From assembly GCA_030272155.1 (NCBI GenBank), contig CP126193.1, positions 7,626,001 through 7,690,000 of the forward strand: a stretch of DNA of 64,000 nt. Direction: 5' to 3'. This stretch comes from Tetradesmus obliquus (taxonomy: Eukaryota > Chlorophyta > Chlorophyceae > Sphaeropleales > Scenedesmaceae). The notes under the pieces were generated by a model. It saw only the letters and a program-made list of their open reading frames with translations, had not been told where the DNA came from and searched no databases. Shown piece after piece: positions 12,066 to 24,381 of the stretch. Made by a program: the position numbers and the translations under genes. Numbering within the stretch: the stretch's first letter is position 1; each line of letters begins with the position of its first letter.

Positions 12066-12990
12066 GCAATGCCCACAGCTCTTGGCAGGTGCATGTAGAC
12101 AGGTACGCCACCACGCTGCATACTACTGCCCCCTGCTGCTGCCAGCAGCTGCCCAGCTGGCTGGGTGCTTTAAATAGTGCTGCCAGGTCTCTGCGGGGCG
12201 GCGTGGTTAGATTCGTGCAGCCTGGGACCTGCAGGAATGCTTGCAGGACAGGCCCGCAGTGCAGAGGGCTCGCAGCCACATGCGCCTGCAGCACAGCATC
12301 AAGGAGGCACCTACACGCATTGCAGATGGCAGTGGGTGAGCTCGGCAGTAGAGTGGCAGATGGGTTGAATGATGGAGTGTGCATGTTGCTGGGATCAATG
12401 TAGCTGCAAAAGTACCAAAGACAGCAGGAGCGCTGTAGCATTGGACACGCCTGTCTGTGTGCCCGCTTCAGTTACAGAGGCGGTTTGTTTAATCACAAAC
12501 AAGAAGCGTACCTGAACTGCTTGGGGTAGGTGGCAGCCACCTGCTCAAACAAAAAGCCTTCAAACCATGGCTGCTGCTGGCTCGCCTGCAGCAGCGACAG
12601 CATGCCTGCAATCTTCTGGCTGCGCAAAGGCACTTGGTCCTTGCTGTCTGATGCGTCCTGCCATGCTGCTGCAAGCGCTGCCTGGAGGGCCTGGGAGGTC
12701 TGCTGCGTCATCCAGTAGATATAAGTCGCTACTTTGTGTTGTAGGTATTTTGTGTCATCATCGGATGCCAAGTCAGGGATGTGTAGGATCTACAGAGTTT
12801 CACTGTGGATTGGGCTGGCAGCCATACAGAAAGTGCAAGTGACCGTTAGGCTGCCTTGCTGGCACATGCAAGCACTGTACCAGCTGTAGCATGTACTGCA
12901 GCTTACAGGTCGCTTGCAGGCGCAAGCAGCAGACGTCTGCCAAAACCTCGATGAAACCATCTGCTGTCCCTTGGGCTCAGGTATGTTCAT
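9685..12990 (-). CDS. Unrecognised 1,026-residue Gln/Ala-rich protein
   Basis: Three exons keep frame: 12907-12990 (28 codons, start MNIPEPKGQQMVSS), 12512-12789 and 9685-12403, for 1,026 residues. The N-terminal 120 residues are ordinary in composition (ILHIPDLASDDDTKYLQHKV, TYIYWMTQQTSQALQ, PWFEGFLFEQVAATYPKQF) and look like a folded helical part. The rest is a long run of Leu/Ala/Gln-rich segments that could be alpha-solenoid, broken by poly-Gln tracts, the longest 24-26 residues. One basic patch reads KKQQQGKKGGKGKQ and another AAKKPRTIQQDE, both possible nuclear localisation signals. I recognise no catalytic motif and cannot name a family. The long third exon stays open for 2.7 kb, which with the conserved-looking N-terminus argues for a real gene. 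It shares a very short divergent promoter with the thylakoid gene at 13095. Confidence 0.7.
11998..12063 (-). repeat. 22-unit CAG tract coding for poly-Gln
   Basis: Twenty-two uninterrupted CAG codons (CTG on plus) in the third exon of the 1,026-residue protein. No CAA interruptions are seen, a structure expected to be length-unstable. Confidence 0.9.
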
Positions 12991-13094
12991 CCTCTTCGGG
13001 TGCACAACGAAGATGAACGGAAGATCCGGAGTCTAGATCAAAATAATATCAGTTCTTATAGCGTTGATAGTCTTGTCAGCACACAGCAGGCACG
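12991..13094. promoter_or_regulatory. 104-bp divergent promoter region
   Basis: Start codons of the minus-strand gene (12990) and the plus-strand thylakoid gene (13095) are only 104 bp apart. Both 5' UTRs and both core promoters must fit here or overlap. An AT-richer stretch (AAAATAATATCAGTT, about 13039-13053) is the only TATA-like candidate I see. Confidence 0.5.
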
Positions 13095-13990
13095 ATGCAG
13101 ACCACAGCCCTGTCATCCCGTCCGAGTTTGGCGAGGGCCAGCTGCGGCAGGATCTCACGCCCGAGGGCAGTCAGGGTGAATCTTATTGTTGTCAAGGCAG
13201 CTTCAAAGCAACAAGAGACCCAGCAGGCGCAGACACCAGGTGAGCAGCAGTAGCAGCAGTAGCACCTCGAGGCATGTTGATCTTTTTCAGCACAGTTGTG
13301 CCAGTGTATGGCTGTGACCGCATCTAATTGGTTTATCATTCAAACATGGCTGTGTGGAGCGTGTCAGTCACGAAAGGATCCAGCAGGCGTGTAACCGTCC
13401 TGGTGCCTGCTGCGTCACTGCGTGCCGTCACCCCTGCCGTTGGTTGCAGGCGTCAGCAGCACCACCGTGGCATTGGCTAGCCTGCTGCTGCAGCCGCAGC
13501 TGGCAGCTTGGGCAGATGATGCAGCACTTGAGGCAGTAGCTAGCAGCGCTTCAGAGGTGCAGGCAGCAGCAGCTGGTGCAGCTGAGACCAGCGTTCCTGC
13601 ACCAGCCTGGCTGGGGTATGTGGTGCTGCTGTCTCCCATCCTGCTGTATGGCATCTTCAACTTGTACCGCAGCCAAGTAAACCCCAGGTGAGCAGCGGCA
13701 TCAGAAGGGAACCATGCATGAGGTTGATCGCCTACTGCTTGACTGGTGTTTCAAATTGTGAAATCTGAAGAATGCTGGACAGCAATGAATAGCAATCTCC
13801 CGTGATGCTCCGCTTGTAGTGTTTCAACAAGCACATGAGTGTGTGTGTAACTCACTACCTGCTGTGCTATTCTCTCTGTCGTGCTGGTGCCTGCAGGGCC
13901 AAGTTCACGGACTTCCTGTTCATTGTTGCCGGCATCGCTGTGGTCGCCAACCTGTTCAGCATCCTGGTGCTCAAGATCCGCCTGTTCTGA
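13095..13990 (+). CDS. Small thylakoid-type membrane protein with bipartite targeting
   Basis: Exons 13095-13239, 13450-13687 and 13897-13990 join in phase to 158 residues. The N-terminus (MQTTALSSRPSLARASCGRI) is basic, Ser/Ala-rich and without acidic residues, as in a chloroplast transit peptide. It is followed by a hydrophobic run ending in LAAWA-DDA, which resembles a thylakoid-transfer signal with an AxA cleavage site. After an Ala-rich linker there are two membrane helices, about residues 103-121 (WLGYVVLLSPILLYGIF) and 134-155 (FLFIVAGIAVVANLFSILVL), separated by a short basic loop, with the end at KIRLF. The likely place is the thylakoid membrane. I cannot name the family; a small photosystem- or cytochrome-associated subunit is possible. 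The start is supported by the exon 1/exon 2 phase match. Confidence 0.8.
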
Positions 13991-15402
13991 GCTGGTGATC
14001 AACTCGGTGTGACATGAGAGCACGTTATGGATCCTCCCTGTGCCAAGGTCGTGCTGCACCTTGGTGCATGGTTTGAGTGATGTGGTGTGTGATGCAGCAG
14101 CACTATTGTTGTGCGCGGCGTTTGATGGGGTGCTTAGCAGCGCGTGACTGATCAATGTATGGCACACATGCATCATAGGTGCGGGGTTGCCACTGTTGAT
14201 GGCGCATCAGATGTGGCGTGATCTGCCACCATCTTCATGTGGTGTGTCGTGCGTGCAGCCACGAGGCTGTCCTGCTACTCTATGGTATTGAGTAGTGTTA
14301 CAAGAGACCAGCATGTGTTTTCTCGTTCAACACGTGTTTCAAGAGCTGTCCAGGATCATATCAAAGGGCTATGCTGCCACCCAAAGGAACAGGTGCTGAA
14401 GGCGCTGAAGGAACACAGGACGTGTCTGCATGCTTGGTGCAGTGAGATGTGCCATGCTGGTGGGTGTCATATTTTACCTTTCAGCGTCCCACTGCATCAC
14501 TTTACATTGGTTTGAGGCTTTTGCAGTCTCATGGCTTTGACGTGACGAGCGGTCGAGCAGAGCTTGTGCTGAGATGAGTGCTCGGCGTATGTGCTCGTTC
14601 GTTGATGTCGGGCTTTGATCTGCATGGTCAAATCGTACTAAAGTTGGTAACGCACGGACTCGACCACCTCTACGAGTGCTGGGAGGTCATTCTGTGAAGT
14701 GACATGCTGGCCAGCTGACTGTAGTCAAACACGTTGTCATCCTGCAGTGCTTGACCCCGAACTCCCGAGCCACAAATGAAAGCACTGATACAACACAGTA
14801 GCAGTGAATTCGCAGCTCCGGCTGTTAGAGTGAGTGCTTGGCAGTACTTTAATCGGCCGTCCGTCAAGCATGCGTTTACTCTGCCATCACGCGTTTTGCT
14901 GACTGGCCTGGCTGACCTAAACATATGAATTATACCGTGCACAGTTTTTGGGTGTCAGCTCGCAGTGCTCTAGCTGTTCCGCACCAGGCAGCAGCAGTGG
15001 TGCTTCACTCCCTCTTCACTGCCAGGCTAGCTTGCTCAGCACCCCCAGGTAGCTTCTGCCTTCGCTAAATCAACACTCAGAGCCTTTACAAACCATCTCG
15101 CTGTCGGGTGCATGACATGCATGAACAGCAATAGCAGAACTCAAGCTGAGCCTGTGTTGTGCAGATGGCTGCTTTGTGCGGCACTGCAGCGCTCCCATTC
15201 AAATTGCGGCAACATATTCTTGTGTGTCACTTACGCAAGGCAGACCCAACACATAAACTATCAAAGTGTTGCTGCTGCTATTGTGGCATGCAGAACTTCC
15301 GCACTGGCATGCTGAGGCACCCTATGCTGATCGCGTGCCAGGCAGAACACGCAGCTGACAGGTGCCCGTCAGTAAGGCTGGAGGCTTAAACAAGTTTTTT
15401 CC
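13991..15402. other. Intergenic region before the H+-ATPase
   Basis: This 1.4-kb stretch should contain the 3' UTR of the thylakoid gene and the promoter and 5' UTR of the H+-ATPase. No conserved coding segment, tRNA or repeat stands out on either strand. Confidence 0.6.
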
Positions 15403-18400
15403 ATGGAGGATGCAAGCAATAGCAGCACAGCTGCTGAAGCCCACAACGGGAGTGAGCTTCAGCTGGCATCCATGCCGGAAGCAATTGAAGTAGAGGCGGT
15501 TATTTCGCCCAGGACAGAAGATGGCATTGAAGTGGATGAGCCGAAGAAAAAGGCTGACTTCACTCCATCTCACGGCCTGACCACAGCAGGTGCGCTGCTA
15601 GTGCCTGCTTGCTCCGCCGTCACACAGGCGACACCAGTGCGCAGCAGCAGCTGTAGACTGCACACTGCAGAACCACAGCAGCACTTCAGCTGGCCGTGTG
15701 TACTGCCTGCAGCTGTTACCATGGATAAAGCGTTGCATGTTGTACTTTCACGGGCCCAGTCACATTTTGAGTGATGTCACCAAGGCAGGTGCGTTGTGCT
15801 GTGCTTGTGTCACGGACGTGCTGCTGCCCCTGCTGTGACGTGTCTGCTGCAGAGGCTGATGAGCTGCGTGTACAGTGGGGCAAGAACGAGCTTGAGGAGA
15901 AGAGCAAGCCCAAATGGCTGGTGTTTGTGGAGCTGGTATGTACCTGCCTGGCACGGCTCATGCTGAACTCACAACACGTCAGCAATTTCATTATGGGTGC
16001 AGCGCACCCAGTATCCAGCAATGCTCTCAAATTGCAAGCTTGGCAACGTTACATATGTACAGACAGTGTCCTGATAGGAACAAGGTTTCTGCAGTAGCAG
16101 CTCGAAACACTGCACCCGCCACTGCAAGTACCTGGTCACCAGTGCCACAGGAGACTGACGCTCATACACCCTCCCATACGTCTGTTTGCAGCTGTATGGA
16201 CCCATGCCGTGCGTCATCTGGGTTGCTTTCATCATTGAGATGTCGCTGCACAACTGGCTGGATGGAGGCATCCTGTTTGCCATCCAGATGATCAATGCCG
16301 TGCTCGGCTGGTGAGCAACTGCAGCACCCGGTGCAGCAGCACTGCAGCTAATTGAACATATGTGCTGCAGCAGCAGGGAAATTTATAATGCACCCTGCAA
16401 GCCCATGGCCAGGCTGTTGAAGCAGTGCTGCATGTCTGCTAAGCCTGGCACATCAGACATCTAAAGCAGCTAAAAGGAATGTGCGAGCACGCAACTCATC
16501 TGCTTTGAATGTGCAGCCACTGACTAGAGGTTGATTTTTTCTCTGTTTCCGGCTGCGTTTCACTCCTGCGCCTCAGGTATGAGACCATCAAGGCTGCTGA
16601 TGCGGTTGCTGCCCTGAAGGCATCACTAAAGCCAACAGCGACAGTGAAGAGAGATGGCGTGTGGGCCAACGCAGATGCAACAATGCTGGTGCCAGGTAAA
16701 ACATACAGGGCGGAGTCAGCTTTGTACAGGATCTCTGCTCTGCACTGCCGCAGCATGCATGCAAGTATGTGAGGTGCATGCGTGCTGACCTATGTGGGGC
16801 TGCCGATGGACCTGTTGGACTCATGGCTCAATGGTGTGGCTGTGGTTGTTCCTGATGCTTGCAGGAGACCTGGTGCTGCTGGGTGCTGGCTCAGCCATTC
16901 CTGCAGACTGCCTGGTCAACGAGGGCCGCATCGAGGTTGACCAGTCAGCGCTGACAGGGGAGAGCATGCCCGTGACCATGTACAGAGGCGACAGCGCAAA
17001 GATGGGCAGCACAGTCACACGCGGAGAGGTGGAGGCCACTGTGGAGGTGCGGTGTCGCAACTGTTAACGGGGCGTTTGCGGCCAGCTGGATCCTTTTGCA
17101 TGCTCAGAGGGACCCTGCGTGCTTTTTCCCAACTGGCAAGTGTGCATGAGTTTTATGCGCCCTGTCAGACTTGCACTAGCAGCCAAGCTGACTGTGAGTT
17201 GCTGTACAGCGCCACATGCATTTGTAACGTGTTCTGTTTGCTTCTGTGTTATGCAGTTCACCGGCAAACACACCTTCTTTGGCAAGACAGCGACGATGCT
17301 GCAGGCTGCAGATGGCATTGGGCACCTTGCGCAGATCCTGCTGCGCATCATGATCGTGCTGGTGTCCATCTCAGTGATGCTGTGCGTGGCCATACTCATC
17401 TTCCTGATCGTGTACGGCAAAGAGGAGTTTGCCACGGCGCTGGAGTTTGTGGTGGTGGTGCTGGTGGCGTCAGTGCCAATCGCCATTGAAGTGGTGTGCA
17501 CTGCAACGCTGGCGCTCGGCTCGAGGCAGTTGAGCGCACATGGAGCCATTGTGACTCGCCTGGCGTCCATTGAGGAGATGGCTGGCATGAACATGGTGAG
17601 CCTGCACACGGGCTCAGCCTGCATGCGGCAACATGGCTGCAGGTCGCATGTAGTACTTGCTTCTGGCCCAGGGCTGCAGGCGCCTTGTTGGTTGACAATC
17701 ATGTGTAGTCTATTCGCGCTCTATGATATGCGCGCTCATGGCCATCAGGCTGCTTGAGTCAGACATAAACTGAGTAGGCAATTATGGTGGTTTGAGCCAG
17801 CTGCATGTAAACCAAGTGTGCAGCTGCTGCAGCAGCATGTGCACTACCGCCAATAACACATGAGGAACAGAAGCGCTGACCGTTGTGTCTGCACAAATGC
17901 TGATTGCATGTGCAGCTGTGCTCCGACAAGACCGGCACCCTCACACTCAACAAGATGGTCATCCAGGTGGGCAGCAGCAGGCTGCACAGCTTTCCAATGC
18001 ATGGATTTGCATGTGCGTAGTGATGTTGGTACTAAAAAGGCAAAGCATGTTTGCCCAACGCAGCTTTAATTGGCATGCGCGCATTGCCAAGTTCACAATA
18101 TCGTGTGTTGGCTTGTGCATGCCATCAACTTCCTGCCTAGCTAGCTTCCAAGCCCCAACAAGGTGGCGGTCTGTTGTTGGACTTTTTGCAGGACGACTGC
18201 CCAATCTACACTCCTGGCGTCACCAAAGATGATGTGCTCACAGCAGCAGCGCTAGCCGCCAAATGGAAGGAGCCACCCAGAGATGCACTTGACACGCTGG
18301 TGAGGGTGCTACCCCACTGTCAGCGGTCAACAATATCTGTTATCACCTGTTACCTTCTGGTGCGGACCCTGTGTAATGTTGTTCATATTGAATGACCCAA

Positions 18401-21400
18401 AGATCAAGCAGCCAACGCTATGGCATGCTGGTGTGGCCTCTGTCGATGCTTTTGCTCCACAGGTGTTGCAGAACTCTGGGCTTGACCTAAGCAAGCTGAA
18501 CGTGTATGAGCAGCTGGAGTTCCTGCCATTTGATCCAACAGTCAAGCGCACAGAGGGCACACTCAAGGGGCCAGATGGCAAGGTGTTCAAGACCACCAAG
18601 GGTGAGCTTGGCTGCTGCAGCTTGGGCATGGGAAGGGCATCTGCGCAGCTCTGAAATTAGCTGTGGAGCAGCCAAACCCAGCTTGCACCATGGTTTCTGG
18701 CTGTTTGTTGCTGCTGCTGCTGCTGCGTAGCATGGGGTGCCGTGTCTTCCTCACCACAGCTGTATGCTGACAACAGCTTACATGTTGCGCTGTCTGCAGG
18801 TGCACCTCACATCATCCTGAAGCTGGTGCAGGTCGACGCTGAGGACATCAGCAAGCGCGTGCACTGGAAGGTGGGTTTCGCACACAGCTGTCGGAGGATG
18901 AACTGCAGCCGGCATGCAGTCAAAGTGCCTGCAGGTGGCTGGCACAGCACCAGCAGTTGGCTTGTCAGCTCTCTATTACATGACAATGGCACCAAACTTG
19001 CTCAACATACCGTTGCCACGATAACTTGTGCTGCAGGTGCATGAGCTTGGGCTTCGTGGCATCCGCTCCCTGGCAGTGGCGCGCACTGACGATGAGGGCA
19101 AGTGGCGCATGCTGGGCATCCTGACGTTCCTGGACCCACCAAGGTGCGCGCCAGAGCTGCCTGTGCAGTACCATGAGTCTGAACAGCGCAAATGTTGCAC
19201 GCACACAGATCTGCTGCTGCACAAGCATTTGTTGTAACACGCTCTCTTGTGCTCATGAACTCCGTACTGTGTGTCAGAGTTGCTGTCTGCGGCTGCTGCT
19301 GATGATGTGCTGCACAACCTGCTGCTGCTACCGCTGCAGGCCTGACACCAAGGACACCATTGAGAAGGCCATGGAGTATGGCGTGGACGTGAAGATGATC
19401 ACAGGTCGGCAGCGAGGCTGTCTTGACTCAACTTTGCTTGCTGTGATACACGGCTGGCTACCTGCATCTCACTTGCATGAGAGTACCTGCATGAGAGTAC
19501 CTGCATCTCACTTGCATGAGAGTACCTGCATCTCACTTGCATGAGAGTACCTGCATCTCACTTGCATGAGAGTACCTGCATCTCACTTGCATGAGAGTAC
19601 CTGCATCTCACTTGCATGAGAGTACCTGCATCTCACTTGCATGAGAGTACCTGCATGAGAGTACCTGCATCTCACTTGCATGAGAGTACCTGCATGAGCT
19701 TTGCGTAGATGTGAGGCCACACGCGACATAAACTGCTGCTGCTGTATGCTGCAGGCGACCATGCTGTGATTGCCAAGGAGACGGCGCGCGCGCTGGGCCT
19801 GGGCGCCAACATCCAGGAAGCAGGGGGCCTGCCCAGCATGGAGGCGGACGGCAAGATCCCCAAGGACCTGGGCAAGAAGTACGGCGCCATGATCATCGCG
19901 GCAGACGGCTTCGCACAGGTGCGGCAGCTGTGCATTGCTGAGCATGCTGCAGGGTAGCCTTGCTTGCGCGCTTTTGCATGCATTGCCTGAATCTTGCAAA
20001 GTGCAGCAGGCTGCTGTTTGAATGAAACGCCTGTTGCGGTACCGCTTGTGCAAGTAGTTGTTGGATCTGTGTCTGAACTTGTGTTTTGCAGGTGTTCCCC
20101 GAGCACAAGTACCTGATTGTGGAGGCGCTGAGGCAGGAGGGCTTTGCAGTGGGCATGACTGGTGACGGCGTAAACGACGCACCGGCGCTCAAGCGCGCCG
20201 ACGTCGGCATTGCAGTGTCTGGCGCGACAGATGCTGCGCGCGCTGCTGCTGACATGGTCCTGACACAGGTGGGCAGCTGCTGCGTCAAAGAGTGCCATGC
20301 TATCAGCATCTGGACCCTAGAGTGTGCCGCCATGCATCACATCTGCGGCCGGCGCGCAGCGCTGTGCATCCTTGCCTGCATGTTGACAGACTGTGCTAAT
20401 CTGCACTCTCCTCAAATTTGCTGCAACTTGTGTTGTGCTGATGTAGGAGGGGCTGTCTGTGATTGTGCACGCCATCGAGGTCAGCCGCGCCATCTTTGCG
20501 CGCATGAAGAACTTCATCAACTACCGGTAAGTGCAGGATGTGCTTTGCCTGCTACCCTGGCAGCTTTACTTGTACACAAGCCACTGCACTCTGGCTGCCA
20601 GGGCTTGCACCAGAACATACGAAATATGCATATCTACTTGAATTTGTCAGCCAGGCTCTAGGCACCTGAGCGCTGCGTTGTGCCACCTGCGCTGCCCTGT
20701 TGCTCCTGCAGCATCGCCTGCACGCTGCAACTGGTGTGCTTCTTCTTCGTGGCGGTGTTTGCGCTGGAGCCCAAGAAGTTCCGCCCTGATGATGACCTGG
20801 CGCCCGACTTCTTCAAGATGCCCGTGCTGATGCTCATCCTGATCACGGTGCTCAACGATGGCACGCTCATCAGCGTGGCGTACGACCACGTGGTGCCCAG
20901 CAGGCAGCCTGAGAAGTGGAACCTCAAGGTAAACTGTTTACAGGGTGTGCACGCTGCAGCAGTGCACGCTGCAGCCAGCTGGCTGCTGTTTTGAGTGTCA
21001 ATGTTTTGCAGTGTGGTGCTCTCTGTTGCGGTCCTGGCCATACGTACTTTCAGACAAAACAACAGGCGTTCACGCTGCTTCACTGGCTTGGTGCCATCTT
21101 GCAGGTGCTGTGGGTGATTTCAGCTGTGCTGGCGTCCATTGCCATGCTCTCGTCCATCCTGCTGCTCTGGGCAGCCATCGACTCCGGCAACCCCGCTGGC
21201 GTTTTCCAGCGCTGGGGCCTGCCGCTCATCCACTACGACCAGATCATCACCATGATGTACCTCAAGGTGTCGGTCTCGGACTTCCTGACGCTGTTCTCAG
21301 CAAGAACTCACAGCGGCTTCTTCTGGAGCATGCGGCCCTCGCCCATCCTGCTGGGCGCCGCGACGCTGGCGCTGGGGCTGTCCACCATCATTGCCTGCCT

Positions 21401-22777
21401 GTGGCCGGGCTCGCGCCCAGACGGCATCCCAACAAGGGGGCTGGTGAGCGCTGGGAGAGTGCTGCCGTGGAGCGGCTAGCTGCCGTGTCTTTGCTGGCCT
21501 TGAAACCACATCAGTCTGCTGAGGTGTGTGCTACTTGTGCTGTATGATAAACCTACAGCACAGCAAAACCTCCTTATAGGCAGCACGCCATTCTTCAGCT
21601 GGCAGCACGGTGTTCATGACCTACTTGCCCTTGCTGTGCTGCTGCCCTGCTGCTGCGCAGGCGCTGGACGAGCACTACACGCTGTGGGCGCTGTGGGTGT
21701 GGATCTACTGCATCGTGTGGTGGCTCATCCAGGACACCTGCAAGGTGGCGGCCTACTGGGTCATGGCGCGGCTCAACCTGTTCCAGATCAACACCGCCAA
21801 GCTGGTCAACATGCGCGCGGCGCAGACCTTCTCAGACAAGCCGCTGGCGCGCGCCAGCGCGGGCTTGGTGGAGGTGCGTCTGGCAATGCAATGCTGTCCT
21901 CGTCGAGTGTGTAACCACATTGTGTGCTGCTGTGGATTCAGGTGTGGTGCATGCGACATGCACAGCTGCTGATGTGTGCGAAGAGCAACGCGCTTGTATC
22001 TTGCCCAGGAACTGTCAGCACTTACCCAGCAAGCAGATCTATGCATGTCTCCATGCCTTCTCTGCCTAAGCCGCCTCTCATTGGCAAGCATTGCTCGACT
22101 GCTCTGAACTTGCTGCACACACATTTATACATTTCTCTCGCCGCATTGCAGACCAAGCTGATGGAGCTCAAGGTGGACAAGGCCATCGACTCCGTGGGGC
22201 GCATGGCCAGAGCGCCGGGCGCAGACAGCACCGCCTCCACCAACATGCGCCGCATCAGCGCAGACCTGGTGGTCATGCGCAACGCGGCGCGCCTCACGCG
22301 CAATAGCATGCGCAACCTGCGCGTGCAGCAGAGCGCTGGCGGCGCTGCTGGTGGCGACGTGGAGGCTGGGGCAGGGAATGCGGAGCAGGAGGCAGCCCGC
22401 ATGCACCAGAGCATCGCCCAGGTGTGTTTACAGCGGATACAGCACTGCATGTAGTTTGCTGACATCGCTGCACTGTGTGCTACTCCGTGTAGTCTGTACA
22501 GCTGCCTGGCTCGCTAGCAACAACTTGCTTGTTTACATTGACCTGGGCAAGCCAGTCGCTTGGTATGCGTTGCAATTGATCACTCCTGTCGTCACTGCTG
22601 CTGTAGATGGAGGCTGCCATTGCTGCTGCGCTGCCGGAGGCGCGCCCTGAGCTGCAGGCAACTCTGGACGGCCTCAAGGCCGCGGCTGCACGCCTGGAGG
22701 CTGTGCAGCAGGTGGTGAGGACGGAGGACGCGGCAGGCGACAAGAAGGAGAAGGAGCTTCGCAGGGCATCGCTGTGA
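15403..22777 (+). CDS. PMA: Plasma-membrane-type P3A H+-ATPase
   Basis: This ATP-driven proton pump energises the plasma membrane. Twenty exons join in phase to 1,066 residues: 15403-15589, 15853-15935, 16192-16310, 16577-16695, 16865-17046, 17257-17595, 17916-17966, 18192-18299, 18463-18601, 18800-18870, 19037-19143, 19340-19404, 19755-19918, 20092-20268, 20447-20526, 20712-20928, 21105-21443, 21661-21873, 22152-22421 and 22607-22777. The order of signatures is complete: [16 protein letters not shown], actuator LTGESMPVT, membrane [19 protein letters not shown], phosphorylation motif [13 protein letters not shown] (Asp347), [12 protein letters not shown], nucleotide-binding [16 protein letters not shown], and hinge [18 protein letters not shown], then the C-terminal helices ([24 protein letters not shown]). 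The cytosolic tail of about 180 residues is Ala/Arg-rich and may be a regulatory domain. It differs from its neighbours in having clean introns without exon-edge copies. Confidence 0.96.
19458..19698. repeat. 25-bp/14-bp mixed minisatellite in an H+-ATPase intron
   Basis: About eight units of ACCTGCATCTCACTTGCATG (plus AGAGT) alternate with a shorter 14-bp unit ACCTGCATGAGAGT, all in direct orientation, in the intron between exons 19340-19404 and 19755-19918. The short unit is the long one minus an 11-bp internal piece. Confidence 0.92.
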
Positions 22778-24381
22778 GCGTGTGTGCAAAACAGCACAGC
22801 TTGGCAGGGTATTGTCGGCAGTCGGCTGTGCCGCTGACGCTGTCGACGCTGGAGCACCATGCTGTGTGCTGCTGACTCAGTGTTGCTGAGTGTGACCAAT
22901 GACTTGCGGCAAGGTGTTGCATGGGCGAGCCATGTGTGGCATGTTGCTGCTGTGCAAGCAGCTGATGACTTTTGTTGTGAGGCAGCTGCCGCGTGTGTCT
23001 GTAGTGCAGGGTGGCTGCTGAAGACGCGCAATGCGGGCAAGGGAAGCATTGACGTCTAGGTATATGAGCAACGATGTGCTTGTACTTTCATACATATTGT
23101 TTGACTGCAAGCTCGAACTGGTGGTTACTAGCAGCCCTGTGCGCGACGCTGTGTCTTAATGGGGCAGCTGTTGCACACTTCGGCACACAATCTGTCTGCA
23201 TGCAGCTCTGGCTGTGCTGTTGCTAACAGGGCACCACGTCTTGTCGGCTACCAGCACGGTGGTGTGTCATGCTTTTAGCTAGTGTTACATGTATTGATCT
23301 CAGCATAAGTTACGGAGGCATAAGTATTCTTGTGTCCTGACAGCTACAGTCGACTGTCCAATGATGTGAGAGCCGGGGTTTTCTATAAGGTTGCCACTGC
23401 AGAGGTTTGTGCCTCCCTGCGCCTCTGCTCCTGCCCTGAGAGAGGAAATGGCAGGCTGCAGTTGTGCTCAGCCTGAGTCGAGGAGCCAGCAGGGGCTGGC
23501 TGCCCCCTGCAATTTGCATATGTTTTTGAGCGCAAGCGGCAAACTGCATGCAGCTGCAGTGATGTGCAGTCAAGGTTGTGGTCAGGCATCTGCATGTGGG
23601 GCTAGTTTGTTGGGGACTTCACCAGAACAGCACAGGCAGAGGTATGACATAGCACAATGTAACAAGGATGCCTGGCATGCTGGCGTGACTCTTGGACTTG
23701 TCGAGGACTTCATGCCCACCACTGCTTCAAGAACTAATTATATTCTTATATATATGAGGTTGAATACGGCGCTACCAGTGCTTGAACCAAAGGGAATGAG
23801 GGACCTGCCATGGCCAGCCTGACATTGACTACCATAACGTTCTGCCAGCTACCACATGACATCACCATGCATGACATACGATAGAAGGCTGCCAGGCATG
23901 TCACTGCTAGTACCGGGTTGTCTGTCCTTGTGCTTAGCCTGCTGTTGTGTGCACGAGCACTACTCTGCTGCACCAGCCAATCCCAGCACCACTACAGTTC
24001 TGCTGTGGCACACACTGCCTCAGTCTGTCCCACATCAACAGCCAGTATGCTGTTCACACGCAAGGCCACGAGTGCTTCGTGCAGGGCTGTTTCTAGGCAG
24101 CAGGCGAGCCGCGTGGCTGCTAAGCGGATGCTGGTGGCCGTCAGGGTGAGTGCACCCTGCTGGTGCTGCTGCAACTGTGGTGACACCCGTGTCAGGACCT
24201 TGGCGGCATAAAATTGTCTTCAAAAACAATCGTAAAGGAGCCTAAAGTTCAACAAAGGCTGCGACCTGGCAATTGGCTGATAGTTGTAATGCCTTGGCTC
24301 TCAGCGCCAAGAGTGAATGCGAGCCTACACTGCATCGACTGCCCAGATAGCGTTCAAGGCAGCCGACGATTTCACTGAATT
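22778..24381. other. Intergenic region between H+-ATPase and kinase genes
   Basis: This 1.6-kb stretch has no recognisable coding exon. It holds the H+-ATPase 3' UTR and the promoter side of the kinase gene. A TGTAA motif occurs only at about 23656. A short AT-rich run lies at 23735-23757. Confidence 0.55.

Noticed and set aside
13076-13339. Minus-strand frame ending in TALGREILPQLALAKLGRDD
   Set aside because: It looked protein-like, but the plus strand of the same stretch is the transit-peptide exon of the thylakoid protein, with an exact phase match to exon 2.
19458-19698. Possible CRISPR array
   Set aside because: Units are contiguous without unique spacers and lie in an intron of a nuclear gene; it is a minisatellite.
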